Shown: positions 4,896-12,063 of the stretch, piece by piece | Position numbering within the stretch: the first letter of the stretch is position 1 | Layout of the letters: each line of letters opens with the position of its first letter | Source of the DNA: Bacillota bacterium | Lineage (GTDB): Bacteria > Bacillota > Clostridia > Christensenellales > Aristaeellaceae | Direction of reading: 5' to 3' | Assembly: GCA_023459675.1 (NCBI GenBank) | Contig: JAEWTC010000219.1 | Span: 1-12,691 of the forward strand | DNA length: 12,691 nucleotides | The notes under the pieces: generated by a model | What the model saw: the letters and a program-made list of their open reading frames with translations, nothing else | What the model was told of the DNA's origin: nothing | The model's database searches: none | Translations under genes and position numbers: made by a program

Positions 4896-5590
4896 AAGCT
4901 TTTTTACTGGCGGCAGGGTACGGCACGCGGCTGCGGCCGCTGACCGACGCCATTCCCAAATGCCTAGTTCCCATTTGCAACGAGCCGCTTCTCAGCTGGT
5001 GGTTTCAGCTGCTGCAGCGCCACGGGTACCGCGACGTGCTGGTGAACACGCACTACCTGGCCAGGCTTGTGCGCGGGTACCTGAACGATTACAACAGCCG
5101 GCTCACGGGCCTGATCGCGCACGAGTTTTACGAGGAAGTCCTCTTGGGCAGCGGGGGAACGGTCAAGGCAAACCGGGACTTCCTAACGACGGACGAGCCC
5201 TTTGCCATCTGCTATGCGGATAACCTTACGAATATCAATCTGACGGCAATGCTTAATTTCCACCGGCAGCACGACGGCGTGCTGACGATGGCGCTCTTTC
5301 GGTGCGGCAATCCCAAGGCCTGCGGCATCGCCGCCGCCGATCCCTCCGGCCGGATTGTTTCGTTTGAAGAAAAACCCAAGAGGCCGCAGGGAAACCTTGC
5401 CAACGCCGGCGTTTACATCGCCAATCCGCAACTGTTCGACTATTTCCCGGACGCCGCTTTCTGCGATTTCGGCAAGGAAGTGCTGCCCGGCCTGGTGGGA
5501 AAAATGTACGGCTGGGAAATACAGGATTACCTGATCGATATCGGGACGCCGGAAAATTACAGAAAAGCGCAGGAGGAATGGAAGGCATGA
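4892..5590 (+). CDS. hddC: D-glycero-alpha-D-manno-heptose-1-phosphate guanylyltransferase
   Basis: Sugar nucleotidyltransferase of 232 residues, the usual size of HddC. It shows the N-terminal signature AAGYGTRLRPLT (7-18), the lysine of PKCLVP (K23), GSGGT (87-91), the metal-binding aspartate in CYAD (D110), NAGVYI (171-176) and IDIGTPENY (215-223). The family includes glucose and mannose transferases; heptose specificity is inferred from the neighbouring hddA, gmhB and gmhA, which together complete the GDP-heptose route. It would join GTP and heptose-1-phosphate to give GDP-D-glycero-alpha-D-manno-heptose. The start is ATG 4892, in a 4-bp ATGA overlap with the upstream gene; a longer reading from 4742 lacks family similarity before this methionine. 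It also overlaps hddA by ATGA. Confidence 0.85.
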   Translation: MKAFLLAAGYGTRLRPLTDAIPKCLVPICNEPLLSWWFQLLQRHGYRDVLVNTHYLARLVRGYLNDYNSRLTGLIAHEFYEEVLLGSGGTVKANRDFLTTDEPFAICYADNLTNINLTAMLNFHRQHDGVLTMALFRCGNPKACGIAAADPSGRIVSFEEKPKRPQGNLANAGVYIANPQLFDYFPDAAFCDFGKEVLPGLVGKMYGWEIQDYLIDIGTPENYRKAQEEWKA

Positions 5591-6555
5591 TCATCACCAG
5601 AACGCCGCTTCGAATCAGCTTCACGGGCGGCGGAACGGATATCCGGGATTTTTATCAGGCGGACGGCGGAGCCGTCGTCAGCATGGCGATTGATAAGTAC
5701 GTATACATCACGGTCAATACGAAGTTCGACCGCTCCATCCGCATCAGCTACTCCAAAACTGAAATCGTGAACACGCTTTCGGAGGTGCAGCACGAGCTGG
5801 TGCGGGAGTGCATGCGCATGACCGGGGTGACCGACGGCATCGAAATCACGTCCATTGCGGATATCCCTTCGGGCACCGGGCTTGGGTCTTCCAGCGCGTT
5901 TACGGTGGGCGTGCTCAACGCGCTGTACACCTACAAGGGCAAACGGCTCTCGTCCAAACAGCTGGCGGAAGGCGCGTGCGAGATTGAAATCGGCATCCTC
6001 GGGCATCCCATCGGCAAGCAGGATCAATACGCGGCGGCTTACGGCGGCTTGAACTACATACGCTTCCATGCCGATGAAACCGTGAGCGTGGAAGCCATCG
6101 AGCTGCCGGAGAACGATCTGCGCGCCATGCGCGGCAAGCTGATGCTGTTTTACACCGGCATTACGCGCAGCGCCGATACGATTTTAACCGAGCAGAAAAA
6201 GAATACCGCCGGCAAAATGGACTCGCTTAGGTTTATGAAAGAGCAGGCGCTGGAGATGCACGGCGAGCTGTCCACCCGCGGCTTCAACGCGAATTTTGCG
6301 CAGGCGCTGCACTACGGTTGGGAAAAGAAACGGGAGCTGGCCGGTTCCATCTCCAACCCCCGGATCAACCAACTGTATGAGCTGGCCATGGAAGCGGGCG
6401 CGAGCGGCGGCAAGCTGCTGGGCGCTGGCGGCGGCGGTTTCCTGCTTTTCTACTGCGACGAATGTTACCAACAGGCCGTTCGCAGCGCCGTTGGCCTGCG
6501 GCAGGTGGACTTCGCTTTGGATCCTTACGGAAGCCGGGTGATCTTCTTTGCATAA
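5587..6555 (+). CDS. hddA: D-glycero-alpha-D-manno-heptose-7-phosphate kinase
   Basis: GHMP-superfamily kinase of 322 residues that phosphorylates C1 of heptose 7-phosphate to the alpha-1,7-bisphosphate. Visible elements are the N-terminal RTPLRISFTGGGTD (5-18), typical of the HddA/fucokinase-like group, the GHMP ATP-binding motif PSGTGLGSSS (94-103), and the glycine-rich motif 3 GKLLGAGGGGF (275-285). AGGAGG (5571-5576) suits the ATG at 5587 (10-nt spacing, ATGA overlap with hddC) better than the in-frame ATG at 5578, which it almost abuts. The alpha-configured kinase separates this GDP-heptose route from the beta, ADP-heptose route (HldE), of which no gene is seen. The next gene starts inside its 3' end. 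Confidence 0.88.
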   Translation: MIITRTPLRISFTGGGTDIRDFYQADGGAVVSMAIDKYVYITVNTKFDRSIRISYSKTEIVNTLSEVQHELVRECMRMTGVTDGIEITSIADIPSGTGLGSSSAFTVGVLNALYTYKGKRLSSKQLAEGACEIEIGILGHPIGKQDQYAAAYGGLNYIRFHADETVSVEAIELPENDLRAMRGKLMLFYTGITRSADTILTEQKKNTAGKMDSLRFMKEQALEMHGELSTRGFNANFAQALHYGWEKKRELAGSISNPRINQLYELAMEAGASGGKLLGAGGGGFLLFYCDECYQQAVRSAVGLRQVDFALDPYGSRVIFFA

Positions 6556-7057
6556 AACGATCTTTTTGGACCGGGACGGGGTCATCAACCGCTGCGCCGC
6601 GGAGCATTGCTACATCTGCACATGGGAGGAATTTGAGTTTCTCCCGGGCGTGGCGCAGGCCATCCGGACGATGAACGCGGCCGGGTATCTGGTGCTGGTC
6701 GTTACCAACCAGCGCGGCGTTGCCCGCGGGCTGCTGCCCCGGGAGGCGCTGGACGCGCTCCATTGGAAAATGCAGGCCGCGCTGCTTGCCGCGGGGGCGC
6801 ACATCGACAACATCTACGTCTGCCCGCATGAGGAAGGAACCTGCACGTGCCGCAAGCCCGACATCGGCTTGTTCCAAATGGCGGAAGCGGATTACGAAAT
6901 TGATAAGGCGGAATCCTGGATGATCGGCGACAGCGCTTCGGACGTTCTCGCCGGACAAAAATACGGCGTGCGTACGATCCGTACCACCAATCTGCGCGAA
7001 GCGGTGGCGCAGATTCTGGATGCGGAACGCAGCCACGAGCTGGAGATGGTTCGTTGA
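6548..7057 (+). CDS. gmhB: D-glycero-D-manno-heptose-1,7-bisphosphate 7-phosphatase
   Basis: HAD-superfamily phosphatase of 169 residues that removes the C7 phosphate from heptose 1,7-bisphosphate. The catalytic motif is FLDRDGVIN (6-14; nucleophile D8 and acid/base D10), motif II is VTNQRG (52-57), and the C-terminal metal motif is GDSASD (127-132). The GmhB zinc site is intact: C92, H94, C99 and C101, with CRKP following. The loop between H94 and C99 is only four residues, shorter than I recall for E. coli GmhB, which may relate to use of the alpha-anomer made by HddA. The start is TTG 6548, overlapping the last 8 nt of hddA; no alternative upstream start exists, and this one places the HAD motif at the expected distance. 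It overlaps galE by TTGA. Confidence 0.88.
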   Translation: MHKTIFLDRDGVINRCAAEHCYICTWEEFEFLPGVAQAIRTMNAAGYLVLVVTNQRGVARGLLPREALDALHWKMQAALLAAGAHIDNIYVCPHEEGTCTCRKPDIGLFQMAEADYEIDKAESWMIGDSASDVLAGQKYGVRTIRTTNLREAVAQILDAERSHELEMVR

Positions 7058-8025
7058 ACGTGCTGATTACGGGCGGGGCCGGCTATATCGGCAGCCACGT
7101 CAACCGGCTGCTTGCCGACAAGGGAATCCATACGATCGTTCTGGACGATCTGAGCGACGGGCATGAGGAGGCCGTGACGCACGGCACCTTCATCAAGGGC
7201 GATTGTGGAAACGCGGTGCTTTTGAACCAGATCATGGCGGTGTACCCGGTCAGCGCCGTGATGCATTTCGCGGCGTACGCGTCCGTGCCGGATTCGGTGG
7301 CGCGGCCCTCGCGTTACTACCACAACAACGTCACGAACATGCAAACGCTGTTAAACGCCTGCGTTGCCAACGGAGTCGGGCATTTCGTGTTTTCCTCGTC
7401 GGCGGCGGTGTTCGGCGAGCCCCGCTACGTACCCATGGACGAGGAGCACCCCAAGGAACCCATCAACCCCTACGGCACAACCAAGCTCATCGGGGAAAAG
7501 ATGCTCATGGATTACCAGCGCGCCTATGGGCTGAGGTACTGCGCGTTCCGGTATTTCTGCGCCGCGGGCGATTCCAAGGACGGCTGCATCGGGGAATCCC
7601 ACAACCCGGAAACGCACCTGATTCCCGTGATGATCAAGGCGGCGCGGGAGGGCAAGCCCTTTCAGGTATTCGGGGACGATTACGACACGCGGGACGGGAG
7701 CTGCATCCGCGATTTCGTCCACGTGCTGGACCTGGCGGAGGCGCATTGGCTTGGGCTTTTGTACATCATGGACCACGATACGTCCGAGCATTTTAATTTG
7801 GGCAGCGGCGCCGGCTTTTCGGTGCTGGAAATGATCCGCGCGCTGGAGGACGTAACGGGCAAACCCACGCCCTATACCGTTTCCGCAAGGCGCGAGGGAG
7901 ACCCGGCGGTGCTTGTGGCCTCCAACGGGAAGGCCAAAAAGCTGCTTTTATGGGAGCCCAGGCACAGCGATATCCATACCATTCTGCGGGATGCGTGGAA
8001 TTGGGAAAATAACAGGAGGTTTTAG
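7054..8025 (+). CDS. galE: UDP-glucose 4-epimerase
   Basis: Extended short-chain dehydrogenase of 323 residues that interconverts UDP-glucose and UDP-galactose with tightly bound NAD. It shows GGAGYIGSH (7-15), DDLSDG (31-36), HFAAY.SVPDSV (71-82), the catalytic triad region SSSAAVFGEP (114-123) with Y140 and K144 in PYGTTK, and the highly GalE-specific string DYDTRDGSCIRDFVHV. The usual RYFNAAG reads RYFCAAG here. The start is TTG 7054, sharing TTGA with the end of gmhB. Its place between two heptose genes suggests UDP-Gal is a building block of the same glycan; action on UDP-GlcNAc is also possible. It is not an HldD-type heptose epimerase, consistent with a final D,D-heptose. Confidence 0.9.
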   Translation: MNVLITGGAGYIGSHVNRLLADKGIHTIVLDDLSDGHEEAVTHGTFIKGDCGNAVLLNQIMAVYPVSAVMHFAAYASVPDSVARPSRYYHNNVTNMQTLLNACVANGVGHFVFSSSAAVFGEPRYVPMDEEHPKEPINPYGTTKLIGEKMLMDYQRAYGLRYCAFRYFCAAGDSKDGCIGESHNPETHLIPVMIKAAREGKPFQVFGDDYDTRDGSCIRDFVHVLDLAEAHWLGLLYIMDHDTSEHFNLGSGAGFSVLEMIRALEDVTGKPTPYTVSARREGDPAVLVASNGKAKKLLLWEPRHSDIHTILRDAWNWENNRRF

Positions 8026-8026
8026 T

Positions 8027-8605
8027 ATGATCGACTTTACCAAGGACGTAAAAACGTATCTGGATACGGAGTGTAAAATGCTGCAGTCGCTGGATATCCA
8101 GGCGATCAACGAAGCGCTCAACCAAATCGTGGACGCCCGCAGCCGCGGCGCGGTGATCTACACCATGGGCAACGGCGGCAGCGCCGCAACGGCCAGCCAC
8201 ATGGTTTGCGATTTTGCCAAGGGCGCAACGGAAGCGGTCGGCGGTGCGAAATTCCTGTTCGAGTGCTTAAGCGACAACACCCCCATCGTAACGGCGATCG
8301 CCAACGACATCTCCTACGACGACGTATTCGTGTTCCAGCTCCAGGGCAAGCTCAAGCCCGAAGACCTCGTCATCGCCATCTCTGGCAGCGGCAACAGCAA
8401 AAACGTGATCAAGGCCGTGGAATACGCAAAGCAGGTCGGCGCGAAGGTGATCGGCGTTACGGGCTACCAGGGCGGCAAGCTGATGAAGCTTTGCGATTAT
8501 CCCATGCACGTGGCGATCGACGATATGCAGATCGCCGAAGACGTGCACATGATGTTCGATCATATGATGATGCGTGTGATCGACCTCCATTTCAATCGTA
8601 GGTGA
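8027..8605 (+). CDS. gmhA: D-sedoheptulose 7-phosphate isomerase
   Basis: SIS-domain isomerase of 192 residues that converts sedoheptulose 7-phosphate to D-glycero-D-manno-heptose 7-phosphate, the first step of heptose synthesis. Phosphate-binding motifs are GNGGSAATASHM (48-59) and ISGSGNS (118-124). The C-terminal catalytic segment is IAEDVHMMFDHMM (E171, H174, H179). AGGAGG at 8014-8019 lies 7 nt before ATG 8027, and the gap from galE is one base. It is the last of the four heptose-supply genes in the operon, although first in the pathway. Confidence 0.92.
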   Translation: MIDFTKDVKTYLDTECKMLQSLDIQAINEALNQIVDARSRGAVIYTMGNGGSAATASHMVCDFAKGATEAVGGAKFLFECLSDNTPIVTAIANDISYDDVFVFQLQGKLKPEDLVIAISGSGNSKNVIKAVEYAKQVGAKVIGVTGYQGGKLMKLCDYPMHVAIDDMQIAEDVHMMFDHMMMRVIDLHFNRR

Positions 8606-8609
8606 CAGC

Positions 8610-9719
8610 GTGAAAATCGCCTTTATCGCGATCCGCGGCAAAAACTGGGGCGGCGGGTTTACCACCTACGTGGAACGAATCGGCGGCGAGCTGACCCGGC
8701 GGGGCCATGAGGTGACGGTGTACACCTCGCGCCACTACGGAAGCGTGGACGGCGATTATCAGGGCAAGTACCGGGTGATTACGGTGCCGTCCATCAACAC
8801 CAAGCATCTGCTGCGCTTGTCGCTGACGTTTAACGCGTCCCTCAAGCAAATGTTCCGCCGTTACGATATCGCCCATTACCTACTGGTGGAAACCTCGCTG
8901 TTCGCGCTGCTTGCCAAATGGACGGGCAAGCGGGTTGTCGTCCAATCGCACGGTATCGACCACCGCCGCGCCAAGTGGGGCAGAGGCACGGCGGCGGGCA
9001 TGCGTTTTCTGGAGCGGCTCTCGCTCAATATCGGAGACGCGCTGACCGTGGTTTCGCCGGACGTCCGGCAATACTACCGGGACGTACATCATAAGGAAAC
9101 GGCGTTCATTCCTCCCGCGGTTGAAATTCCAAACCGCGTTCCGCCGCAGCTCATCACCCAGGCCTACGGCCTGAAGGGCGGAGATTATTATCTGTACCTG
9201 GGCCGCATGGTGCCCGAAAAACGGGCGGATACGCTGATCCGCGCCTTCAAAACGCTGCGCACGGACAAGCGGCTGATCCTTGCGGGCGACGACACCGGAA
9301 CGGATTCCTATCTGCAATCGCTCAAAGCGCTTGCGGCGGGGGACGAGCGAATTCGCTTTACCGGCCTGGTGACGGGGCAGCTGAAGGAAGAGCTGTATTC
9401 CAACGCCTTCGCCTTCGTGCTGCCTTCCGCGTTGGAAGGCCTGGCCGCCACGATGCTGGAGGCTATGAGCTACCAAACGTGCTGTTTGGTGAGCGATATT
9501 CCGGAGAACCTCTACGTGGCGGAGGGCAAGGCGTTTGTGTTTCGCGGCGGCGACGCGGAGCATTGCGCGCAGGTGATGCAGACCATGGAACGGCAGCCGC
9601 AGTTGTGCGCGGACTATGCGCAAAAAGCGTACCGGCATGTTTGCGCCAATTACACGCTGGAGAAAATTGTGGACCAGCTCGAAGCGCTGTACGGGTCAAT
9701 CGTCAGAAAGCAGGTTTAG
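8610..9719 (+). CDS. Family 4 glycosyltransferase
   Basis: GT-B fold glycosyltransferase of 369 residues, retaining type. The N-terminal acceptor domain has a glycine-rich start (NWGGGFTTYVERIGGEL, near 13-29) and HGID at mid-domain. The C-terminal donor domain has LGRMVPEKRADTLIRAF and the E-x7-E nucleotide-sugar site, E276 and E284, in EGLAATMLE. The GTG start at 8610 is 4 nt past the gmhA stop. There is no transmembrane segment, so it should work at the cytosolic membrane face on lipid-linked intermediates. Adjacency to the heptose genes makes it a candidate GDP-heptose user, but donor specificity cannot be read from sequence. Confidence 0.88.
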   Translation: MKIAFIAIRGKNWGGGFTTYVERIGGELTRRGHEVTVYTSRHYGSVDGDYQGKYRVITVPSINTKHLLRLSLTFNASLKQMFRRYDIAHYLLVETSLFALLAKWTGKRVVVQSHGIDHRRAKWGRGTAAGMRFLERLSLNIGDALTVVSPDVRQYYRDVHHKETAFIPPAVEIPNRVPPQLITQAYGLKGGDYYLYLGRMVPEKRADTLIRAFKTLRTDKRLILAGDDTGTDSYLQSLKALAAGDERIRFTGLVTGQLKEELYSNAFAFVLPSALEGLAATMLEAMSYQTCCLVSDIPENLYVAEGKAFVFRGGDAEHCAQVMQTMERQPQLCADYAQKAYRHVCANYTLEKIVDQLEALYGSIVRKQV

Positions 9720-9726
9720 AACTGAT

Positions 9727-10728
9727 ATGGGAAAACTGTACGGGAATATTCTGGTTACCTACCGCTGTAACGCGCGCTGCAATATGTGCGATTGCTGGAA
9801 AGTGCCGACCAAGCCCTCGGAGGAGTTCAAACCGGAGCTGATCCGCAAGCTGCCGCAGATGGAGTTCGTCAGTATCGCGGGGGGCGAACCGTTCGTGCGT
9901 CAGGACTTTCCGGAGATCATTGAAGAGCTTTACAAAAAAACGAAGCGCATCGTGGTGCCGACCAACGGCTTTTTCACCGATCGCATCCTGTCGCTTTGCG
10001 AGCGCTTTCCCCAGATCGGCATCCGCATCAGCATGGAGGGCATGCAGCCGATGAACGACGCGATCCGCGGCATTCCCGACGGGTATAACCGAAGCCTTTC
10101 AACGCTGAACAAGCTGCTGGAGAGAAAACACCCCGACATCGGCATCGGCATGACCATCCAGGATATGAACTGCGGCGACCTGGAACCGCTCTACAAGATG
10201 ATCGACGGTATGGGCATGGAGTTTGCCACCTGCACGCCGCACAATTCTTTTTATTTCAACAAGACCGACAACAAACTGGCCGAGCGCGACAAGGTGGCCA
10301 AAAGCTTTGAAACGCTCATCAACCACATGCTCAACAGCAAGCACCCAAAGCAGTGGTTCCGCGCGTACTTCAACCACGGTCTGGTCAACTATATCTACGG
10401 TCAGAAACGCCTGCTGCCCTGCGAAATGAGCCGCAACAGCTTTTTCATGGATCCGCACGGCGATATCATGCCCTGCAACGGCTCCGTGGAAAAGATGCCC
10501 ATGGGCAACCTCAACGACCAGACCTGGGAAGAGCTTTGGAACTCCGAGCGTGCGCAGAAGGTGCGCAGCGCGACCCACAACTGCTCCCAGCAGTGCTGGA
10601 TGAGCGGCAACGTGGTTCCCGTGATGCGCAAGTACATCTGGGTTCCCGCCTGGTGGGTACTCAAGCATAAGCTCTTCCTTGGGAACCGCTACAGGCTGGA
10701 AGAGAACAAGTTCGTGCAGGGATCCTGA
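9727..10728 (+). CDS. Radical SAM protein with SPASM-like C-terminus
   Basis: Radical S-adenosylmethionine enzyme of 333 residues. The 4Fe-4S/SAM motif is C14-N-A-R-C18-N-M-C21, followed by the SAM-binding IAGGEPF (about 53-59), PTNGFF and a radical-SAM-like core. The C-terminal third carries C232, C250, C286 and C290 with DPHGDIMPCNGS and MGNLNDQTWEELWNS, typical of SPASM/twitch extensions that hold an auxiliary Fe-S cluster. The start is ATG 9727, 7 nt after the preceding stop, because VTYRCNARC then falls at the normal distance; a longer reading from 9616 would run inside the glycosyltransferase gene. SPASM enzymes modify peptides or, in some antibiotic pathways, sugars (epimerisation, deamination). 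In this operon a sugar-modifying role is plausible but unproven; no peptide precursor gene is visible. Confidence 0.88.
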   Translation: MGKLYGNILVTYRCNARCNMCDCWKVPTKPSEEFKPELIRKLPQMEFVSIAGGEPFVRQDFPEIIEELYKKTKRIVVPTNGFFTDRILSLCERFPQIGIRISMEGMQPMNDAIRGIPDGYNRSLSTLNKLLERKHPDIGIGMTIQDMNCGDLEPLYKMIDGMGMEFATCTPHNSFYFNKTDNKLAERDKVAKSFETLINHMLNSKHPKQWFRAYFNHGLVNYIYGQKRLLPCEMSRNSFFMDPHGDIMPCNGSVEKMPMGNLNDQTWEELWNSERAQKVRSATHNCSQQCWMSGNVVPVMRKYIWVPAWWVLKHKLFLGNRYRLEENKFVQGS

Positions 10729-10800
10729 CCGCAATATCGCCTGTAGGCCTATGTGTTACCCGCTTGCGTGCCCGGCAATGAAATGTAAGGAAATTGTGAT

Positions 10801-12063
10801 ATGAAAGTTTTGCTCATCAATAAGTTCCACTATATTGCAGGCGGTTCCGAATCATATCATTTTGCGCTTGCGGATATGCTCCGCGGGCTTGGGCACGAGG
10901 TGATATTTTTCGCGATGATGGATGAACGCAACGTTGCCTGTGACCAGGCAAAGTTCTTTCCCGCAAACGTTCAGTATGAAGGAAAGCAGCCCTTGCGCCA
11001 TCAAATGCGCGCAGGCATTCGCTTTATCTATTCGTGGGAAGCCCGCAGGTGCATCAGTAAGCTGCTGGATCAGGAAAAACCGGATATCGCCCATATCAGC
11101 CTGATCCATCATCAACTGACCTTTTCGGTAGTCGATGAGCTCTATGAACGGAATATCCCGATCGTTTATACGATTCACGATTATATGTGCATCTGTCCCA
11201 ACTACACCATGCTTTCCCATGGTAAGATCTGCGACGAATGCGTACAAAAGCACAGTTTTCTCCCATGCCTTCAGAACCGCTGCGTGAAAGACTCGCTGAT
11301 GAAAAGTATGCTGTCGTTTTGCGAAGCGGAATTTTTGAAGTTGACACGCCGCTACAACAGGATATCCTGCTATCTTGCGCCGTCGCACATCATCTTTGAA
11401 AAATTCCAAGCCAGCCGATTCTCCAAAGCGCCGGTGATGTTTCTCCGGCAGTTCCTGCCGAAGGACACTCCGTATCAAGCAGAGTTCGCGCATGAGGGCT
11501 TTTTCCTGTTCTACGGCCGGCTGACCCCGCAGAAGGGCGTCATGACGCTCCTGCGGGCGATCGAGAAACTGCCGGGAGCGGTGCTGCATATAGCGGGGGA
11601 AGGGCCGCAGCGGCGCGAAGCGGAGGCGTTTATCCGGGAGCGGAACATGGAAGACCGCGTACATATTCTTGGGTTCCAGCAGCATGACGATATGCAGGAA
11701 ATCGTTAGGCGCTGCAAGGCGGTGATTATGCCGTCGGAATGGTATGAGAACTGTCCGGCTTCTATCTACGAGGCACAGGCGATCGGAAAACCTGTGATCG
11801 GATCCAATCTTGGCGGTATACCGGAAATGATACGGGATGGAGAAACCGGTTATTTGTTCAATGCCGGCGATGCCGACTCGCTGGCAGAGGCGATTGCACG
11901 CCTGTCTGCGCTCACCGAGGAGTCTTACCGGAAGATGTGCCTGGACACGGTCGGGTTTGCGCAGGAAAATTACGGATATGAGCGTTATGCCACGGTGCTG
12001 TCCAAGGTGTACTCCGGTTTGCTTTCGCAATCGAAGACGCGCAAGGCGGAGGAAACCGTATGA
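10801..12063 (+). CDS. Family 4 glycosyltransferase with cysteine-rich insert
   Basis: GT-B, retaining glycosyltransferase of 420 residues. The N-terminal GGSESYHFALADML (14-27) and HDYMCICPN (126-134) are typical of GT4 enzymes from polysaccharide clusters. A cysteine group C130, C132, C144, C147, C156 and C161 suggests a metal-binding insert in the acceptor domain. The donor domain has FYGRLTPQKGVMTLLRAI, IAGEGPQRREAEAFI, the E-x7-E site ENCPASIYE (E316 and E324) and SNLGGIPEMI. AAGGA (10787-10791) precedes ATG 10801 by 9 nt. A 72-nt gap separates it from the radical SAM gene, the largest gap in the operon, and from here on the codons look more AT-rich than in 4191-10728. It overlaps the next gene by ATGA. 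Confidence 0.9.
   Translation: MKVLLINKFHYIAGGSESYHFALADMLRGLGHEVIFFAMMDERNVACDQAKFFPANVQYEGKQPLRHQMRAGIRFIYSWEARRCISKLLDQEKPDIAHISLIHHQLTFSVVDELYERNIPIVYTIHDYMCICPNYTMLSHGKICDECVQKHSFLPCLQNRCVKDSLMKSMLSFCEAEFLKLTRRYNRISCYLAPSHIIFEKFQASRFSKAPVMFLRQFLPKDTPYQAEFAHEGFFLFYGRLTPQKGVMTLLRAIEKLPGAVLHIAGEGPQRREAEAFIRERNMEDRVHILGFQQHDDMQEIVRRCKAVIMPSEWYENCPASIYEAQAIGKPVIGSNLGGIPEMIRDGETGYLFNAGDADSLAEAIARLSALTEESYRKMCLDTVGFAQENYGYERYATVLSKVYSGLLSQSKTRKAEETV

Noticed and set aside
10927..10938. GCAACGTTGC palindrome identical to the core of 3258-3269
   Set aside because: It lies inside the second GT4 and encodes ordinary residues in frame; probably coincidental.
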